A DNA stretch of 64,000 nucleotides from Struthio camelus (Eukaryota; Chordata; Aves; Struthioniformes; Struthionidae): positions 72,055,088 to 72,119,087 of the forward strand of contig NC_090945.1 in assembly GCF_040807025.1 (NCBI RefSeq), read 5' to 3'. Under the pieces are notes generated by a model. That model was not told where the DNA came from. It ran no database searches and worked only from the letters and a program-made list of their open reading frames with translations. Every line of letters starts with the position of its first letter. The first letter of the stretch is position 1. Shown piece by piece: positions 50,906 to 64,000 of this stretch. The translations under genes and the position numbers were made by a program.

Positions 50906-53900
50906 AATCAGGAACCTGTATGCATTCACAGTAAAGCAGCAGAGTAAGTAGTATACCTCACCTCCTGGGTTTTCAACAAACAGTATTTCAACAATAATAT
51001 TAACCTGTAGTCAAACTGTCTTGAAATGAACAGGCCAGCCTGCAGAACTCAACACAGTTCAGACCAGATAACACTGAGGTTCAAAACCAAGAGTTTTTGC
51101 AGTATTTTTTACACAACAGATTTCTCATGGAATCTCCCCTTACTAAATTTTGTGAAATTCCTCTTTCTTCTCCAATATACTTCTGCGTCACATCTGTCCT
51201 GCGATTAACTATAATATTAAAACCCCATAAGACAGCAGGTTCATGTTCTTATGGGTAAGCTATAAAATGCTGTTAAAATGAATGGGAAAGCACAAGCATT
51301 ATGGAGTCCAAAACATACTTTTTGCATGTTTGTTCTAATGTTTTAAAGTTTAATCGGATAAAATTCAGCTTAATAGGTCTCCCTCCTTGCATTACAGGAG
51401 CATTACATTGTCACATGGTCACATATGAGTATTTACCTAATGTATTTGGTAAATAGAAATGTATAATCAAAGGAATATTTTTTTGTTGCTAGAGTGGCAC
51501 TTATGTTATTGGAAATATTATGATACCTACTCAGACTCAGACCTGGAAGAGTACTTATTTCAAAACAACGTAATTAATCTGAGATCTCTTGATCAGTGTG
51601 GGAATGACATCGTTCTTCCCCTGTCAATTTGTGTACAGGTACAATGAGGTATGAGCAGTAACGCAAGCTATGTTATGTAGACAGATAACAAGAGCTTACA
51701 GAAATGTAGCCAAACCAAAGGTAACATAAGAAGTGCACATGTGGTGGAGGAAAAGAAATTAAACTGCACCATGTCTTTTTTATTGTAGTATCTTTTCATT
51801 CTGTCACCTCAACCTGGGTGTACCTGTGCAAGGGGAATAAGAAAGAGAAAGAGGATAACTCTACAGGAACGGAACAACTAGTTCATTTTGACTGTCAACA
51901 CAGGCTGGGACCAGGGCTAGACAGTGAAATGAACAGACAAGGACAATGGAAGTGGATAGTAATGGAAGACTGCATACAGGGGAAGGTCTTACCATAGCTT
52001 CATTCCTTGAGTTCACATCCTTACACATGATGAACAAGCCTTCTCAGGAAGCACAGTTTCTTATCCAGTGCTTGTCTGTGTCCCTGAAATAGGGAAAAGG
52101 CATCCATATCCATTCCTGAATATTGGTTCATTCCCATGCTATAAGGTCTTACTTTTCTTTTTAAAAAGCCAATGCAAAATAATGCAGTAAGACTTATTAT
52201 CCACTACATGTCTAGCCTTCCCTCTTTTTTGTTTTTAAATTTGTACCAACTTTTCCATCTGCTGCAAATAAAAGGGTTTGATGAATAAATGATTTACAGC
52301 CTGCAGGAGAAAAGTTCATATTAAACATTTTGCAGACAGGAGACTTGCAAAAGAGGTTCTTTTCTCATAGAAAAAAAGAGCATCTGTGGAGCAGTTGGTT
52401 TCTTGCTGAATAAGCCAACTGGATATGATACCAATTTTGGCAGCTTCACTATTCTTGTGTGGGCTTCAGTTACATGAATTTCATAAGATATTTATTATTG
52501 AAAATAGCTGTATATTGAATATCATGCATACCATGTTTTATGATGTTGGCATTAGTTTTCCAAGTTAATTATTTAACATCAAGTGATGTTAAAATCCTAG
52601 TGCCGTTTTTCATATTTAATAAACTAGCATCAGCTCATGCACAGGCATTCACAACCTGAAAAGAAAATAATATAAAGTTAAACTGCCTCAGATGCTCCTT
52701 TTCTGTGACTCACACAAGAACTTTTTTCTGCAGCCGTATGAGAGAAAGTTAAATTTGAAGCATGCCAAATAAAGGAAAAGATTAAACATTCTTTATAAAT
52801 AGGGTAATACATGAAAAATGGATTTTTGCAAGTGAATTAGCATGTGTTCATGAAAACAAACAGGAATTGACAGCTCAGGAAAATGAAGAGCCTTTCCTGG
52901 TCTCAGAGTTAAGCCTAAAAATGGGTGTCACAGACTCTGTGTGGACCTGCAGAGTTCTGACATGTTCACTCCACCTTGTTACAGGCATGAGCGTTTTATT
53001 GCTGCTCATCTGCCAGCAAAAGATGCCTCTTCTCCTGTGCCCTTGAATTGGTGTGCTTAGCTGTGGCAACAGACCGCTGGATATACTGGAGGTATCAATT
53101 TAAACATAAAGGAGAAAGTGCTTAGTAGAATTAACTCTCTTCTCCACCTCCATGCCTGTTCGCCCTACTAACAGTTATGCTGAACCAGCTAGGTGGACAA
53201 TGTGCTCAGTGCAGACAGTAGGAAGGTATTACATGGGTATTGCTGCTAAACTCTTCATTACATTACCTTATTTAGGAGACAGTTTTGGCATTGCTCCTAC
53301 TAACTTAGGGACCTCAGCTCTTTAAAATTGCAGCCATTTCCTTGGCAGACCAACCATCATCTCTTATATTTGATTGTCTAGTAATAACTATTTGCTGGCG
53401 GGTGACTCCTCCTCCATTTCTTTTTCTTCACATGAGTAATTCGAAGTGTTGTTTCAGGAGACACTGGCCATGGTTTGACATTCAGATATACTGCTTAAGG
53501 TGGCCAAAGCTTTGCCAGAACAGCAGTGGATTCAACTAAAAAGAACCCAAGCAAAAAAAGTTTTTTCAGCTGCCTGATGTCCCTTGTTCAGTTCTTCATG
53601 CAATCCTCGAACACAAGCAACCCTGAACAGACTTGAGTGTGAGACGACCTTTCATACCAACACTGACACTGAAAATTAGCCTATCAAACTAGAAAAGTCT
53701 TTACCTATTACAGCACCTTGAGGTACTCCTGTCCTCTCCTCTCCTGCTATTTGTTTCAAGACCATTGTACTTCCTGTCCTCGGGCTGATAACAACTTTAT
53801 GGGCAGTTATCCTGTGAATTGGGCCAGGAAATTGATGTACTATTTTTATATGTTTCTTTTAAGGTGTTGGTATGCAGACACAACTGGAGAGGTAGCATGC

Positions 53901-55229
53901 TGTAGCCAAGTGGAGGGTAACACAAAGCCCGTTTAGTCACCGAATGCTTTATGCTGTCTCACCTCAGCCTTGGTGCGTATGTTTTAGCACGCCTTATCTT
54001 CATCCACTGCATCTTCTCATTTAAATGAACCTATGAACTAACAAACACACTTGAAACATTTAAAATGGAGTGAGCCCATAGCTCATTTTTACTTCTTGAC
54101 TGATGTTAGACACCAGTCTAGTATTCAAACACTCTAGATGAGGAAGAATGTGTGGCAAATGACCCCAAATCTATCTGTGAGGACACCAAATCAGTGAAAA
54201 TGCAGTTTCCCTGCAGTTCTCTCAAAATGTTCATCACTCAATGGGTTTTGTTTACTTTCCCATTCAGTCCTTAATATCTTTGTCTCTCTGCTAACAAAGG
54301 GTAAAGGGTCTCAGGTTATATCAATTTCTGAAAGAGACACCTGTAGTACCACCCTTAACCAATTTCACAAGGAACCTACACCGCAGCTTCCTATTTATAG
54401 TTAAATATGTGATGGGTAAAATCAATGAGAAAAGAATGACCTAAAAGTCTCTGTGCTAGCTCAAATGGATAGACAATTCTTAATAATGTGCAAATTTGAC
54501 CAAAATTCTAATAACTGGGAAGATCTTTTTCTAATAAGGAGGATAGTCACTGTGTTCTGCTTTCAGGAGCACTGATATAAATATGGAGCCCTGCATAAAG
54601 TCATACGAGAAAAAAGGGAGACAATACTATAGCTCCATAACCATAGCCAGTATGCAATCACATCTTTTGAAATACTGAGAAACCGGGAAGGCCACTTTTT
54701 CCTCTTGCTTCTGAGCATGAAGTTTTTAATTGTATTTATTGTCAGACTTTATACCTCTGAGAGGAGAACTTTACCTGAAATGTTTAAAATACCATTAATA
54801 ACCTTGATGATTTCAGTACCTGCTCATCTGTCATATCAATTTCCAAAAAATTTCAATTCTTAACTTGGCAAGCGGGGAAGGCATCTAAAAAAATTCTGCA
54901 GACAAATGTATTCATGCAATTCTGGTTGTCATAAACAGAGTGATACTGAAGTAGTTTTCTAACATGTGATAAAGCCAGTGGATTCCAACTTCAGAGTTAA
55001 ACTAACAAATTCCCAGCCTCACCGAAGTCACCACAGCAAAATATTACCTTGGCGCCTAAGCCAGTTCCTCTATGCCCCATCAGTGACATACGTCACTAAC
55101 ATCAATTTGCTGTTATGTATTATTCACATAATAGCCTCATTCAGCATATTTGTTATTTGAACACAGGACATTAATTTCCAGTGCTCTGGCAGATATGCCA
55201 TTCTTTGACTAAATATCTTGCAGAGTAAC

Positions 55230-55345
55230 AGTGCTACAATCACTACTGTGAAATACCTATAGTTCAGTGATAATAATTTATACTTATATAACATCATTTC
55301 TTTCAAGTGTTTTACAGCATCCCTGAGATGCAGAGAAGCAGTCAA
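55230..55345 (+). repeat. Possible CORE-SINE/MIR-like fragment
   Basis: AATAATTTATACTTATATAACATC, then TTCAAGTGTTTTACAGCATCCCTGAGATGCAGAGAAGCAGTCAAG-like blocks, follow the order of the CORE region of MIR-type SINEs (cttatatagcacc, aaagcgctttaca, gaggcacagagaggttaag). The match is diverged. Confidence 0.35.
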
Positions 55346-55687
55346 GAATTATACTCAAGTTAAGCATGAAAGTCCTAAAAAGGAGGAAGAGCAGAAGAGG
55401 CAACATTTTTGAGGAAAACAACTGCAAATCTACCCTTAATGAGGACAATGAAAACATTAATGTCTAGGTAAGACAAAGAGGAACTTAGTTTTAAGCACAT
55501 CCACCAGAGCCTTATATAGTAAACTGTGCAGTATCAATTTATCTTGCTCTGAAAATGGAAATGTTGAGGAATGAATCAATGGTTCTAAAAAGAAAGGAAA
55601 AAATGGTATTTTAAATCAATGCCCTTAAACAGACCATGAAAACAGAAATAGATACATTGCAAATGTGTTTAGTTAGAAGTTGGTAAG

Positions 55688-55800
55688 TAAGGGCCAGATT
55701 TTTGAAGGTATTTTTGTATCTGAAAATGCAGAAAGGTATCCAGAGGGATTTTCAAAAGGACCATCAGAAGTATCTGAATCTTTTTAGGTGCTTGAATAAT
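55688..55800 (+). mobile_element. Fossil MITE-like repeat with GGGCCAGATTTT terminus (PIF/Harbinger-like)
   Basis: GGGCCAGATTTTTGAAGGTAT at 55691 is followed by a GGTATCCAGAGGGATTTTCAAAAGGACC-like block, in the order known from a common turtle/crocodile/bird repeat. TAA immediately precedes the terminus (55688-55690), which fits the TWA target preference of PIF/Harbinger transposons. The opposite terminus (expected to read AAAATCTGGCCC) is not visible, so the element is truncated or decayed. The superfamily assignment is inference. Confidence 0.5.
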
Positions 55801-58086
55801 GTGGTTCTGTCAGCCTTCTAAAGGTTTTGTGAATATTGTCATGGGGAAATGGGCTATACATCCTGAAAAAAAAGTTCTGAAAACGTGGAACCCAAAACTG
55901 GAGAAAAAATGTTAAATTTTACATAACTACAAACTGAAGTGATAAAAATAAAATCTCCTGATCTCCTAAAGCAATGTCATTTCAGTGGAAGAAGTATCAT
56001 TTTTCTGTCTATGTCATCACCAATGATAAGCACTATCTGTAGCTTAGGCAAAACTTTTCTGAAAAGTGTTGCTGAATAACTTCTCCTTAGGCTAAAATTA
56101 AAAAGAAAATAAATAAACTGGGGGAGAAACCCCCCTACTTCAGCTCTATTTTCTAAGGAATAATTGCAAATTGATATGACAGGAATTTAGCACGGGAAGT
56201 GAACAAATGGAAGAAAGCCAATGCATCAAACAAAACATACACACATTAGACATACACCAGACTTTTCCAGATAGTAAACCAGACTTTCAGTTCATTTAAA
56301 TCAACACACGTTGATTAAGGCCAACACATCTTGTTATCATCTACTTTGCACTTTTTGTCATTGGAATACGGACTTCAAGAAAGCAAAAACTAGTTATATT
56401 TGTCCTACAGTCCCCCTGCACCTTTGATATGGTGTAAAGGGCTTTATTAAAATAAGACTCAAGTCTTCCCTCCCTGTTCTCAGAAAAGAACAGTGGGGAT
56501 ATATGTAACATTATTTAGCTGTCCTTCCTTTGCTAGCTGCTAGACTGCATCATAGCAAAAATCTTTAAAAATTCATAGCAGAGTTGGGTAGATTCAGATT
56601 TTTTTCACAGAACAGGAATAATCATATATAAATTAGCTAGACTCCTAGTGTCCATTAAAGCAACTCGTGTCTCATAAAATCCTCTCTATCCAAATAAGCA
56701 CATTTAGTTTTTAATTTCTGCCTGTCAATCCAATGTATGCTACGTAAAGTTGCCTTGCACAGATTTGACTTGTTCACTCTTTTAGTGATCTAATTTAAAA
56801 TCATGTTTGCTCTACAAATTTTCCAGCAGGGCATCAGTAATCTGCTAACTTGATACATTGCTTTACAGTTTATCACAGAAAAGACAATGAAGTTAAACAT
56901 AGAAGCAGGATGCAGACAATACCAGCAGTTATGGTTCACTGATAGTGTTCTGCAGCCCAAGGTCATGGTTCAAGTTATTTTGGATATCCCTAGAAAAGTC
57001 TACTAAATTATCAATATTTTGATACCTGTAATTCAGCCACAAGGGAGAGACACTGTATGAATGAAAACAAATTCTTGTTTCTGGTTTTCTTGGAGCTTGT
57101 ATATCAGTAAGCACAGTACCCTTTTTAGCATTTCTAGTAGATTATGTGAATACCTCATGCAAAGGAGATGCCAATTTCCTTCTCTCCAGTTCATACTTTG
57201 AAACAAAAAAAATGCATATGCATTTCCCTAATGAGGGAAATGTTGATTTGCTTATATAGGCAAGCAATACAGCATTAAGCTGAAGCAGACCACTGCAGAC
57301 TGATGTATGAAATGTGGATCCTGAGAACAGTTATTACTCCTTAGAAAGGCATCTATTAATCATCTCTTAACATCTTTTCAGCCTCTGCGGATGATCTCTG
57401 AGGAAAAGCAATGACTCCTACACTGACTGTCCAGTTAGGTAAAGTTTAAACTACTACTGTGGAAAGCAGCAGCAATCACAACCACTGCCTTTTATTAAGA
57501 GAAACATGTGTAGAAGATCACGCTAATTTGAATTGTCCTTCTCTGAGACGAAGGACATGGTCATCAGAGAAAGATGCTCATAAACTGCAGTACAAGCCCA
57601 TAACTAAGCTCAGTTGTCAGCTGTAGTTTAGATAACAGGAAGTGGAAATCTGGAATTGCTAAACATTTTTGCTCATTTTTGTTATATAATTCATGTAGAT
57701 AGTCATGGAGAAAAAGAGAACCAACCCCTTCTATAACCTCCCTGGAGAAGGTGCTATGGAATCTCTAACTATTTTCCCTCAATTCAGTCCAGACCAAGAG
57801 GCATTCTCAAAAACACTCTCTCCTTGCACATTATGCTACCATCAGATATAGATCAGCTCAGGGGAAACAGATGAAAATTAAGGCAAACGTTAGAGCTGGT
57901 CATTAGTTGCTATTCCACAACAAACTGACATTTTAATTCATTCCTTTCATGAGATAGCTTTATTTAGTGCATACCTTACACAATAGAAGTTTTCTCTCAG
58001 AATCGCTGTGCTATAGCCTGGCTGAGAGATGGTGGTGCTGTTCTTGCTGAGTGTATATCAAGGCCACTGTCTAGATAATCAGCTGC

Positions 58087-58120
58087 AAAAAAAAAAAAAA
58101 GAAGAAGAAGAAGAAGAAGA
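58087..58120. repeat. A14 tract followed by (GAA)n
   Basis: Fourteen A residues (58087-58100) are followed by about seven GAA units. It is a purine-only tract, possibly grown from a poly(A) tail; no retroelement body is recognisable beside it. Confidence 0.9.
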
Positions 58121-59964
58121 CAAAGATGCAGGAGAGCAAAATGTAGCTTTAGGTAAACCTTCAAGTAAGGACAAAAGGGGTCGACTGCTTCTGCAGAAAT
58201 CATGAAAAAGAGCAGAGAATGGCAAGCAGGGATAAAAAGGTGCTGCAGCAGTGCGGTCAATGATAAGCTCTCCTATAGTGATTATTTTTATTGGATGTAT
58301 GGATTTAGCTAATTTAAGGTAAAGATAGCACTATGTTCTTTCCTAGTAAAGCCAACAAAGAAAACAAACGGATACATAAAATATAACAACATAAAATGTC
58401 TATAAATAAAACAGTTGAAAGGATCAAGTTCTTCAATATTTCTGAAGTGCTTATATTGATATTTCATTTGCAGAAAGTAAAAAAGTTCCTTTAAATCACA
58501 GAGAGTAATTGAACAGATCTGGCTGTAGACTTTGCTGTTCCGAAGATTAAATGTAAGAAAGATAAGCTGCTATTCTATAGTTAATGGCCCTGTAAAATAA
58601 ACAAAGTATTATTCTGCTTGACTTTTGTGGGTGAATATCAGAATGAAAATTCATTTTTCACCTAAATAAACTGGCACCAAATCATTTAAAAGTTTAGATG
58701 CTTGGCAGCAAGATACACCTCATGTCTTCTTAAGAAAAGTAACCAATGCAACTTGTCATACCTTTTACAGTACTGTTTGCAAAAGTTATGTTCCACTGCT
58801 GTTCTCCCTGCTTGGCTGTAAAGAACATGTACAGGATTTAAATGACTTCTAAAAGTCTTTTACAGCAGTACTTCAGATGTCCAGATCATGTACAACAGAA
58901 ATCTTTACAGCTTTACTTGCAAAACTAGTCACACAATACTGAATTTTTCTGTGCTGTAGTTTCTGGATTTAGGACATGCTTGTATTAATGTTGTCAGGCA
59001 AGATTCAAAACAGAATAACAAAATTACAGGTAACTCACCATCTTTCTTTAAATCTGCATGAGTACTTCAGCAGGAATTCAGAGTAGGATTCTGGAGAGGA
59101 GAAGTCATAGGATTTCTTCTAAGACTCCCTATGAAGGGATTTTTGGAAGGAAACAACTTTTCTCCAGTTTTGTGAGAGAATTAAATTAGTTCCCTTAAAT
59201 CATGTCATTCCAATATTTATCACTTCTGCAATTCTCCCTCAACTCCCAATGCCATGCCTGGCCTTTCAAATCAGTGATTTTTGTAAGGAGTGTAACTGGA
59301 GTTAAAGAGCCCTGATAAAGTACTTGCTAGAGAAAGAAAAGAGATTCTACTCTATTGCTAATATTTAATGATTTATCTATTCTGAATTCCTCAAATATTC
59401 TATGCTTTGCCTGTAACACATAGCATTTCAAGGACAATGAAATTGTTTCAAAGAACAAAGAGAATATAGGTAGCATAGTATAAGTAGAGCAACTATTGGC
59501 GTAGTAGAGTTAATATGACTTTTAGTATTCTGAGTATTTTTTTTCCAGACCTAGCAACCTGTTTCAGCACTTATTGCCCCTTCATCTCTTGTTCTACTTA
59601 GAATTAAAGGAGCCAAAAAGAGCCACAAGTGATCATCTAAAGACATTTCCCTTTCCTAGATCCTGATCAGTAATAAATGCAATACAATGCTATTAACACA
59701 CCATAAACAGAGTTCAAAGGTGAGCCCTTTATGCATTCATGAATACCAAGCAGCAAAGGACTCAGAACAGCTTTGCAAAAACACACTCTTCTCCTGGGTA
59801 AAGCATATCTAAAGAATAAAAAGATGAATGGAGAATGGATAACAAAGGCTAAATACACTCTAGTATTTTAGTTTTATATGTTACTCAACAAGGGCAACTT
59901 CTGTACAAAGTCACTCTGGTCAGAGTAGGCACAACATAAAATTGGGAACATGGGATTCTGACTT

Positions 59965-60045
59965 CTAACCTTGCTCAAAAATATATTTGCCACAGGCAAA
60001 TCATCTATTCATCTTGACAGTCCTCAGTCTGCCTCTTTCAGGTCA
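59965..60045 (-). repeat. Possible MIR-like fragment, minus strand
   Basis: TAACCTTGCTC, GGCAAATCATCTATTCATCTT and GTCCTCAGTCTGCCTCTTTC appear in the order expected for the reverse complement of a MIR-type SINE (gaccttgggcaaatcacttaatctctctgtgcctcagtttcc). The match is weak and gapped. Confidence 0.3.
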
Positions 60046-60877
60046 GATCCCTGGAAGAGTCCAGACTTAAAAACATTCTTTTTCTTTAATATAATACTAG
60101 AGAAGCACTTACGAATGTTAGTGTCACAGCTAACAGGTATCTGAAACTCTTGTTTCTTTTGGATTTTCTTGAATGTACCTTAAGGTTGCTTGACCTTACC
60201 CCACCTCTCTTGCATGGGACTGCATGTCTTATCCTCTCCCAGGCTTGATCTGGATCACAATAACATGCTAGTCATGACTTTTCTCAGACTTCTCTACAGG
60301 ATCCTACAGCTCTATAATGACACAGTGGTCATACCTTCAGAACAAAAAGTAAAACATGAATTCCTAAAAAGCAGCATCTACAGAACTGTGTGAAAGCTTT
60401 GGTTCTTTGTATATTCCCCTGAACTCAGCTAACCTCATCACCGGAGGTGAAAGAAAAAGAAAAAAAGCCCACCCCACTCAGCTCACTGTACCTAGTATTT
60501 CCCCATCTCTCTCAGTCTGACTGTCAGCTTTTAATTGATTCAGCCCTCACTGCCTTTCCTAATCTATTCATGCCTCCTCCCCTTTTCCAAAGTCTTTGAA
60601 GTTTCAGATCGCTGCTGAACCCAGGCCCAGCCCTAGAAAGAGCGCTCCATTCCAGCCCAGACGGAGTCAGTTTGTCTCCCAATAGCCCAGCAGCCACTCT
60701 TATCTAAAATTCTTTGAAGTTATATACCTGAGGCTCCCTTATCTGTGCCATTGTTCTACCTGCTCTGCTCAGTTCTTTAACAGCCTTGTTACCGTTTCCT
60801 GTGATTTAACTCTATACATTCAGGTTGGCAATAAAACAAAACTGAACAGAGAAAAAGTCAAATATTATACTCATAAC

Positions 60878-60934
60878 AGTTATATACTCCCAGCTTTAAA
60901 GCTTTCAAGTTATATATTCCCAGCTTTACAGCTT
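60878..60934. repeat. 30-bp tandem duplication
   Basis: A 27-base unit beginning AGTTATATACTCCCAGCTTT (60878-60904) is repeated at 60908-60934 with two mismatches, giving a period of 30 bp. Confidence 0.85.
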
Positions 60935-62004
60935 GGATAGAAGAAACAGTATTTTATAAACGTCAGTTAACATTTTTTTCAGTTCTTAGTGGTTACATTA
61001 ATTGTAATCAAATGAAGCATTTTAAATACATTTTAAATACAAGATGCTTTGCAACTCAAATTCATTGATACCAATAAGATGCTTAGGCCTCTTAGAAGAC
61101 TTTCTGGTAGCTGTGAAAAGCCTACTGAGGATATAAAAGCCTACCCTGTTTCCAAGAATAGAATCTAAGCCAGAATTTGGCCCCCTATATTCCCTATCTG
61201 ATGTACAAGATGACTTAGATCTCTCAGAAAGGCTACCTTTCACTGTTAGCAGAGAGTTGCATAGAGTTACCCAGCATAAAACACTGGACTAAGAGGTCTT
61301 TTCTTCTGTGAGTTTGGGGTGATCCTTCCAGCTCTCCTGGAAGGAGCATCCAGCATCTCCTCTCAAGAACAGGGCCCTATCTTTCACAGAACTGAGGAAT
61401 ACTTGGCTTCTTTAAAATAAAGCAGCATGGTGATGGTGTTCCTACGGATACTAGCGGGTAGCATTTATTTCATGCAGCTTTAAGCAGCTGTGACTGAGCT
61501 AATTACTTCAGGCTCCCTTTCCAGCTAATGGAAAGAAATAGACTTTCGGGGGAGATTGGCTGATCTGACATCTACTCTTTGATAAGACAAATCACATTCT
61601 AAATGTGCTATCCATTGACTGCTAGGGTAGTCAAGGGTTCCTGCCTCAGAAGTAGACTATACATAGAGTTCAGTTAAATTAACCTCCCACTCCCTGCCAG
61701 GGATTGGCATGCTTTGCAAAGAAGTGGAGGACCCTCTTCAGCATGAGTAGGGTCAAACCTATGTATTTATTCTGCAAATACAGAGCCCTTACCAGCAAGT
61801 CAGGGACTTCCATGCCTTCGACAGAAGGTGTGCTGCTGAGCAGAAAAGAACACCAAATGCACAGGCTAGTCATCTGAAGGACTCCAGATAGAGTAGGTTG
61901 GTACCAAACTCTGATCTAAGCATTTGCTTTTCTGTTGTTTCTCTCATTCTTTTTTTTTTTTTTTAAACAAAGTATACTTAATATAAGTACATAAATAGTC
62001 CTAG

Positions 62005-62085
62005 AATCAAGAATCAAACCCAGGACTCCTTGTCTCTTAGACAAGCCTCACTTCCCAGGTAAGTGTGCTGGCCACAAGTCTGTAA
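62005..62085 (-). repeat. tRNA-derived SINE-like fragment, minus strand
   Basis: GAATCAAACCCAGGACTCCT at 62012 is the reverse complement of a decayed RNA polymerase III B box plus flank (the consensus reads GGATTCGAACCCAGG on this strand). An anticodon-arm-like CTTAGACAAGCC follows, and then GTGTGCTGGCCACA. This layout is typical of tRNA-derived SINE heads. It is not a functional tRNA gene: the box is mutated and no cloverleaf can be closed by eye. Confidence 0.4.
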
Positions 62086-64000
62086 GAGAAAAGATGGTCA
62101 CATTGTCATCAATTCCTCCTCCAGTAGCTAAGTATTTAAGGAAAAAGCTAGAAAGCAATGCCAATGGCGATCCAATTCAGTATCTCTGTGCTGGAAAGAG
62201 ATTCAGCAAGAACTTCCTCCTCCTCCTCTGCCAACCTAAAGGCTTTGGCACTATTCTGACTTAGCTTCTGACTCCTTAGCTTAGGTGAGAATTACCTTTT
62301 CTGTTCTGTGCCTGCACAAATGACAGACAGAATTGCGGGACTCTCAGGGAGCTATCAGATGACGAGAAAACATTTAAATGTCTCTTGGATTAAGCAGGTA
62401 AAATTTGGATTGCAATTTAAGTATATGATGCCTGTCTACAGCCTGTTTTAGATGATTGTGACTTTCTTCCTAATGCTTCCTAAAGACAAACAATGCCTTT
62501 AAATTAAAGTTTAAAAGTTTTTAAAAATCCTATTATCTTTAAAATCATAATTTATACATCTTTTTAGGACAACTTTTCTAGTAAATCTCTTTGCATAATT
62601 CTTCTAGTTTAATATAGATAAAACTATCAAACATGAAAATGGTGGAGCTTGATGTGCATGAATCAAATTATAAAACAGAAATATTTTTTCCTATTTGTTT
62701 TTTTTAGTAGTTTGATTACAGAGCTGTAATAGAGGGTGAAACATAGCTAGTATATTTTAGCTTCAAACTCTAGAAAATCCTACCTTGTGATTTCAGTATG
62801 GTAATCTATGCTAGTAAAAATTTAAGATTATTTTTCACTTTGGTATTCAGCCTAACCAAATCTGGAGGAAAAAACACAAAACTCAATATACATAAAAGAG
62901 GGAAGCCAAATTTCTAATCTCTGGGAAAAGTCAGTTAGGCAGTGCCTAAGAAGTTGTTTGGCGGAAATATTTTCAAATTGATTTTTGGTCCAAAATGAAA
63001 AAACTCCAAAGATTTTGTTTGCATATATCGCCAGCAGGCCATGCTTTACAAATAAATGATGCTGGGAAAAATCTTAAGCCTGCCAAGAAAGAAACCTCCC
63101 TTGATTATTGGCATTTCAATGCGATTACAGAATTCAGGTTTAAAAATTAGACTGAATGATAAAAAGCACATTCTTCATAAATATTTAACCTTCTTTAGCA
63201 TGACAGTAATTATAGTCTGGAGCTCAGTAGCTGCGTATTGCATTTAAAAAATCTATCATGCCTTCCATTCTAAATGCTTCCTTTCAAAGATTTGTAATGC
63301 CAAGATAAAAAGAAAACTCCCCTAAGGTGGAAACCTGGAATAAAATCTTAGCTTCTAAAAATTATTATTAATGGTAGATTTTGAGGATGAGAAAGTGTTT
63401 GAAGCACTGTGAGATTTTACAACCAATGCTTTATTTTCCTGAGAAAAATGATAGCAAAATATTTAATAACATTGAATAGTCATGCGATTTTTACATTCTG
63501 AAAAAGTCTGGAAAGCTTCACAAAATATTTTCAAAATGAAAGCACTGATTTTTATTAAAACTTTTCTGTTTTTAATGCCCTTTGATTTTATCTATAGCAT
63601 TTCATCATTTAAAAAATACTTGAAGTAGAAATAAAGTATTTGGTGTTCAGTACAATTGTTTTAGACCAAATGAAATGTCTCTTTATCAGAATTTCCAGGT
63701 AACTAAAAAACCTATTATTCAGTCAACCAGATAGATATAAATATCTTCTGATAGCAATACACACATTTTGGTGTCATGGAAAACTGGTGAATAGCTTTGA
63801 AGAAGGTTTTGATAACGTTCAACTTGAAATTCCAAGTTATTTAACTAGAATTACTCCATTTGAAGTTTGAGGGAGTGAGGGTGGGGACAAGATGGGAGGA
63901 GGGAAAGGGCTATTAGATGCATGAGTTATGTGAGAATAACAAGTTTTGTCTTCAGGAGAGGGTAATATGTGTGGTTGTGCTGATACCAAGACATCTGGCC

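Larger units (their letters stand above)
49506..64000. other. Non-coding downstream region
   Basis: No open frame exceeds 90 codons and none shows a known motif. It contains only the old repeat relics listed separately, the GAA tract at 58.1 kb and the 30-bp duplication at 60.9 kb. The next gene must lie beyond the window. Confidence 0.6.

Overview
This is vertebrate nuclear DNA, almost certainly from a bird. It is AT-rich, mostly non-coding, with spliced-gene architecture, a CpG-island promoter and microsatellites. Two CR1 LINE copies carry the typical avian 3' end, with terminal ATTCTGTG-type repeats. Several much older archosaur-type repeat relics are also present: ancient CR1 tails, a GGGCCAGATTTT-type MITE and tRNA-derived/CORE-SINE-like pieces. 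The sequence does not let me name the species.

The window holds one clear protein-coding gene, HS3ST1 (heparan sulfate glucosamine 3-O-sulfotransferase 1), on the + strand. Its promoter CpG island covers about 34.40-35.29 kb. A non-coding first exon ends at a consensus splice donor (exon end 34890). An 8.46 kb intron follows (34891-43346). The second exon starts at 43347 and carries the rest of the 5' UTR, the whole 320-codon reading frame (43476-44438) and a roughly 1.66 kb 3' UTR, ending near a canonical AATAAA at 46081.

Upstream (1-34.3 kb) I see a gene-poor region with repeat relics, a ~100 bp CATA/TA microsatellite at 20.3 kb, a truncated minus-strand CR1 at 30.86-31.08 kb and a CpG-enriched patch at 32.86-33.56 kb that may be an outlying regulatory element. 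Downstream (46.1-64 kb) there is a longer + strand CR1 with a readable reverse-transcriptase frame (48.40-49.51 kb), then about 14 kb with only old repeats. The two CR1 copies belong to the same subfamily and flank HS3ST1 in opposite orientations.

I did not find a convincing new biological system. The items most worth a second look are a possible 20-nt microexon with excellent splice sites inside the HS3ST1 intron, a leader ORF that would be created by splicing exon 1 to exon 2, a five-residue C-terminal extension of HS3ST1, the CpG-rich patch upstream of the promoter, a short DNase I-like N-terminal motif behind a splice-acceptor-like sequence at 9.53 kb, and the in-frame internal deletion in the CR1 ORF. 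All alignments to families are from memory and by eye; no database search was run.
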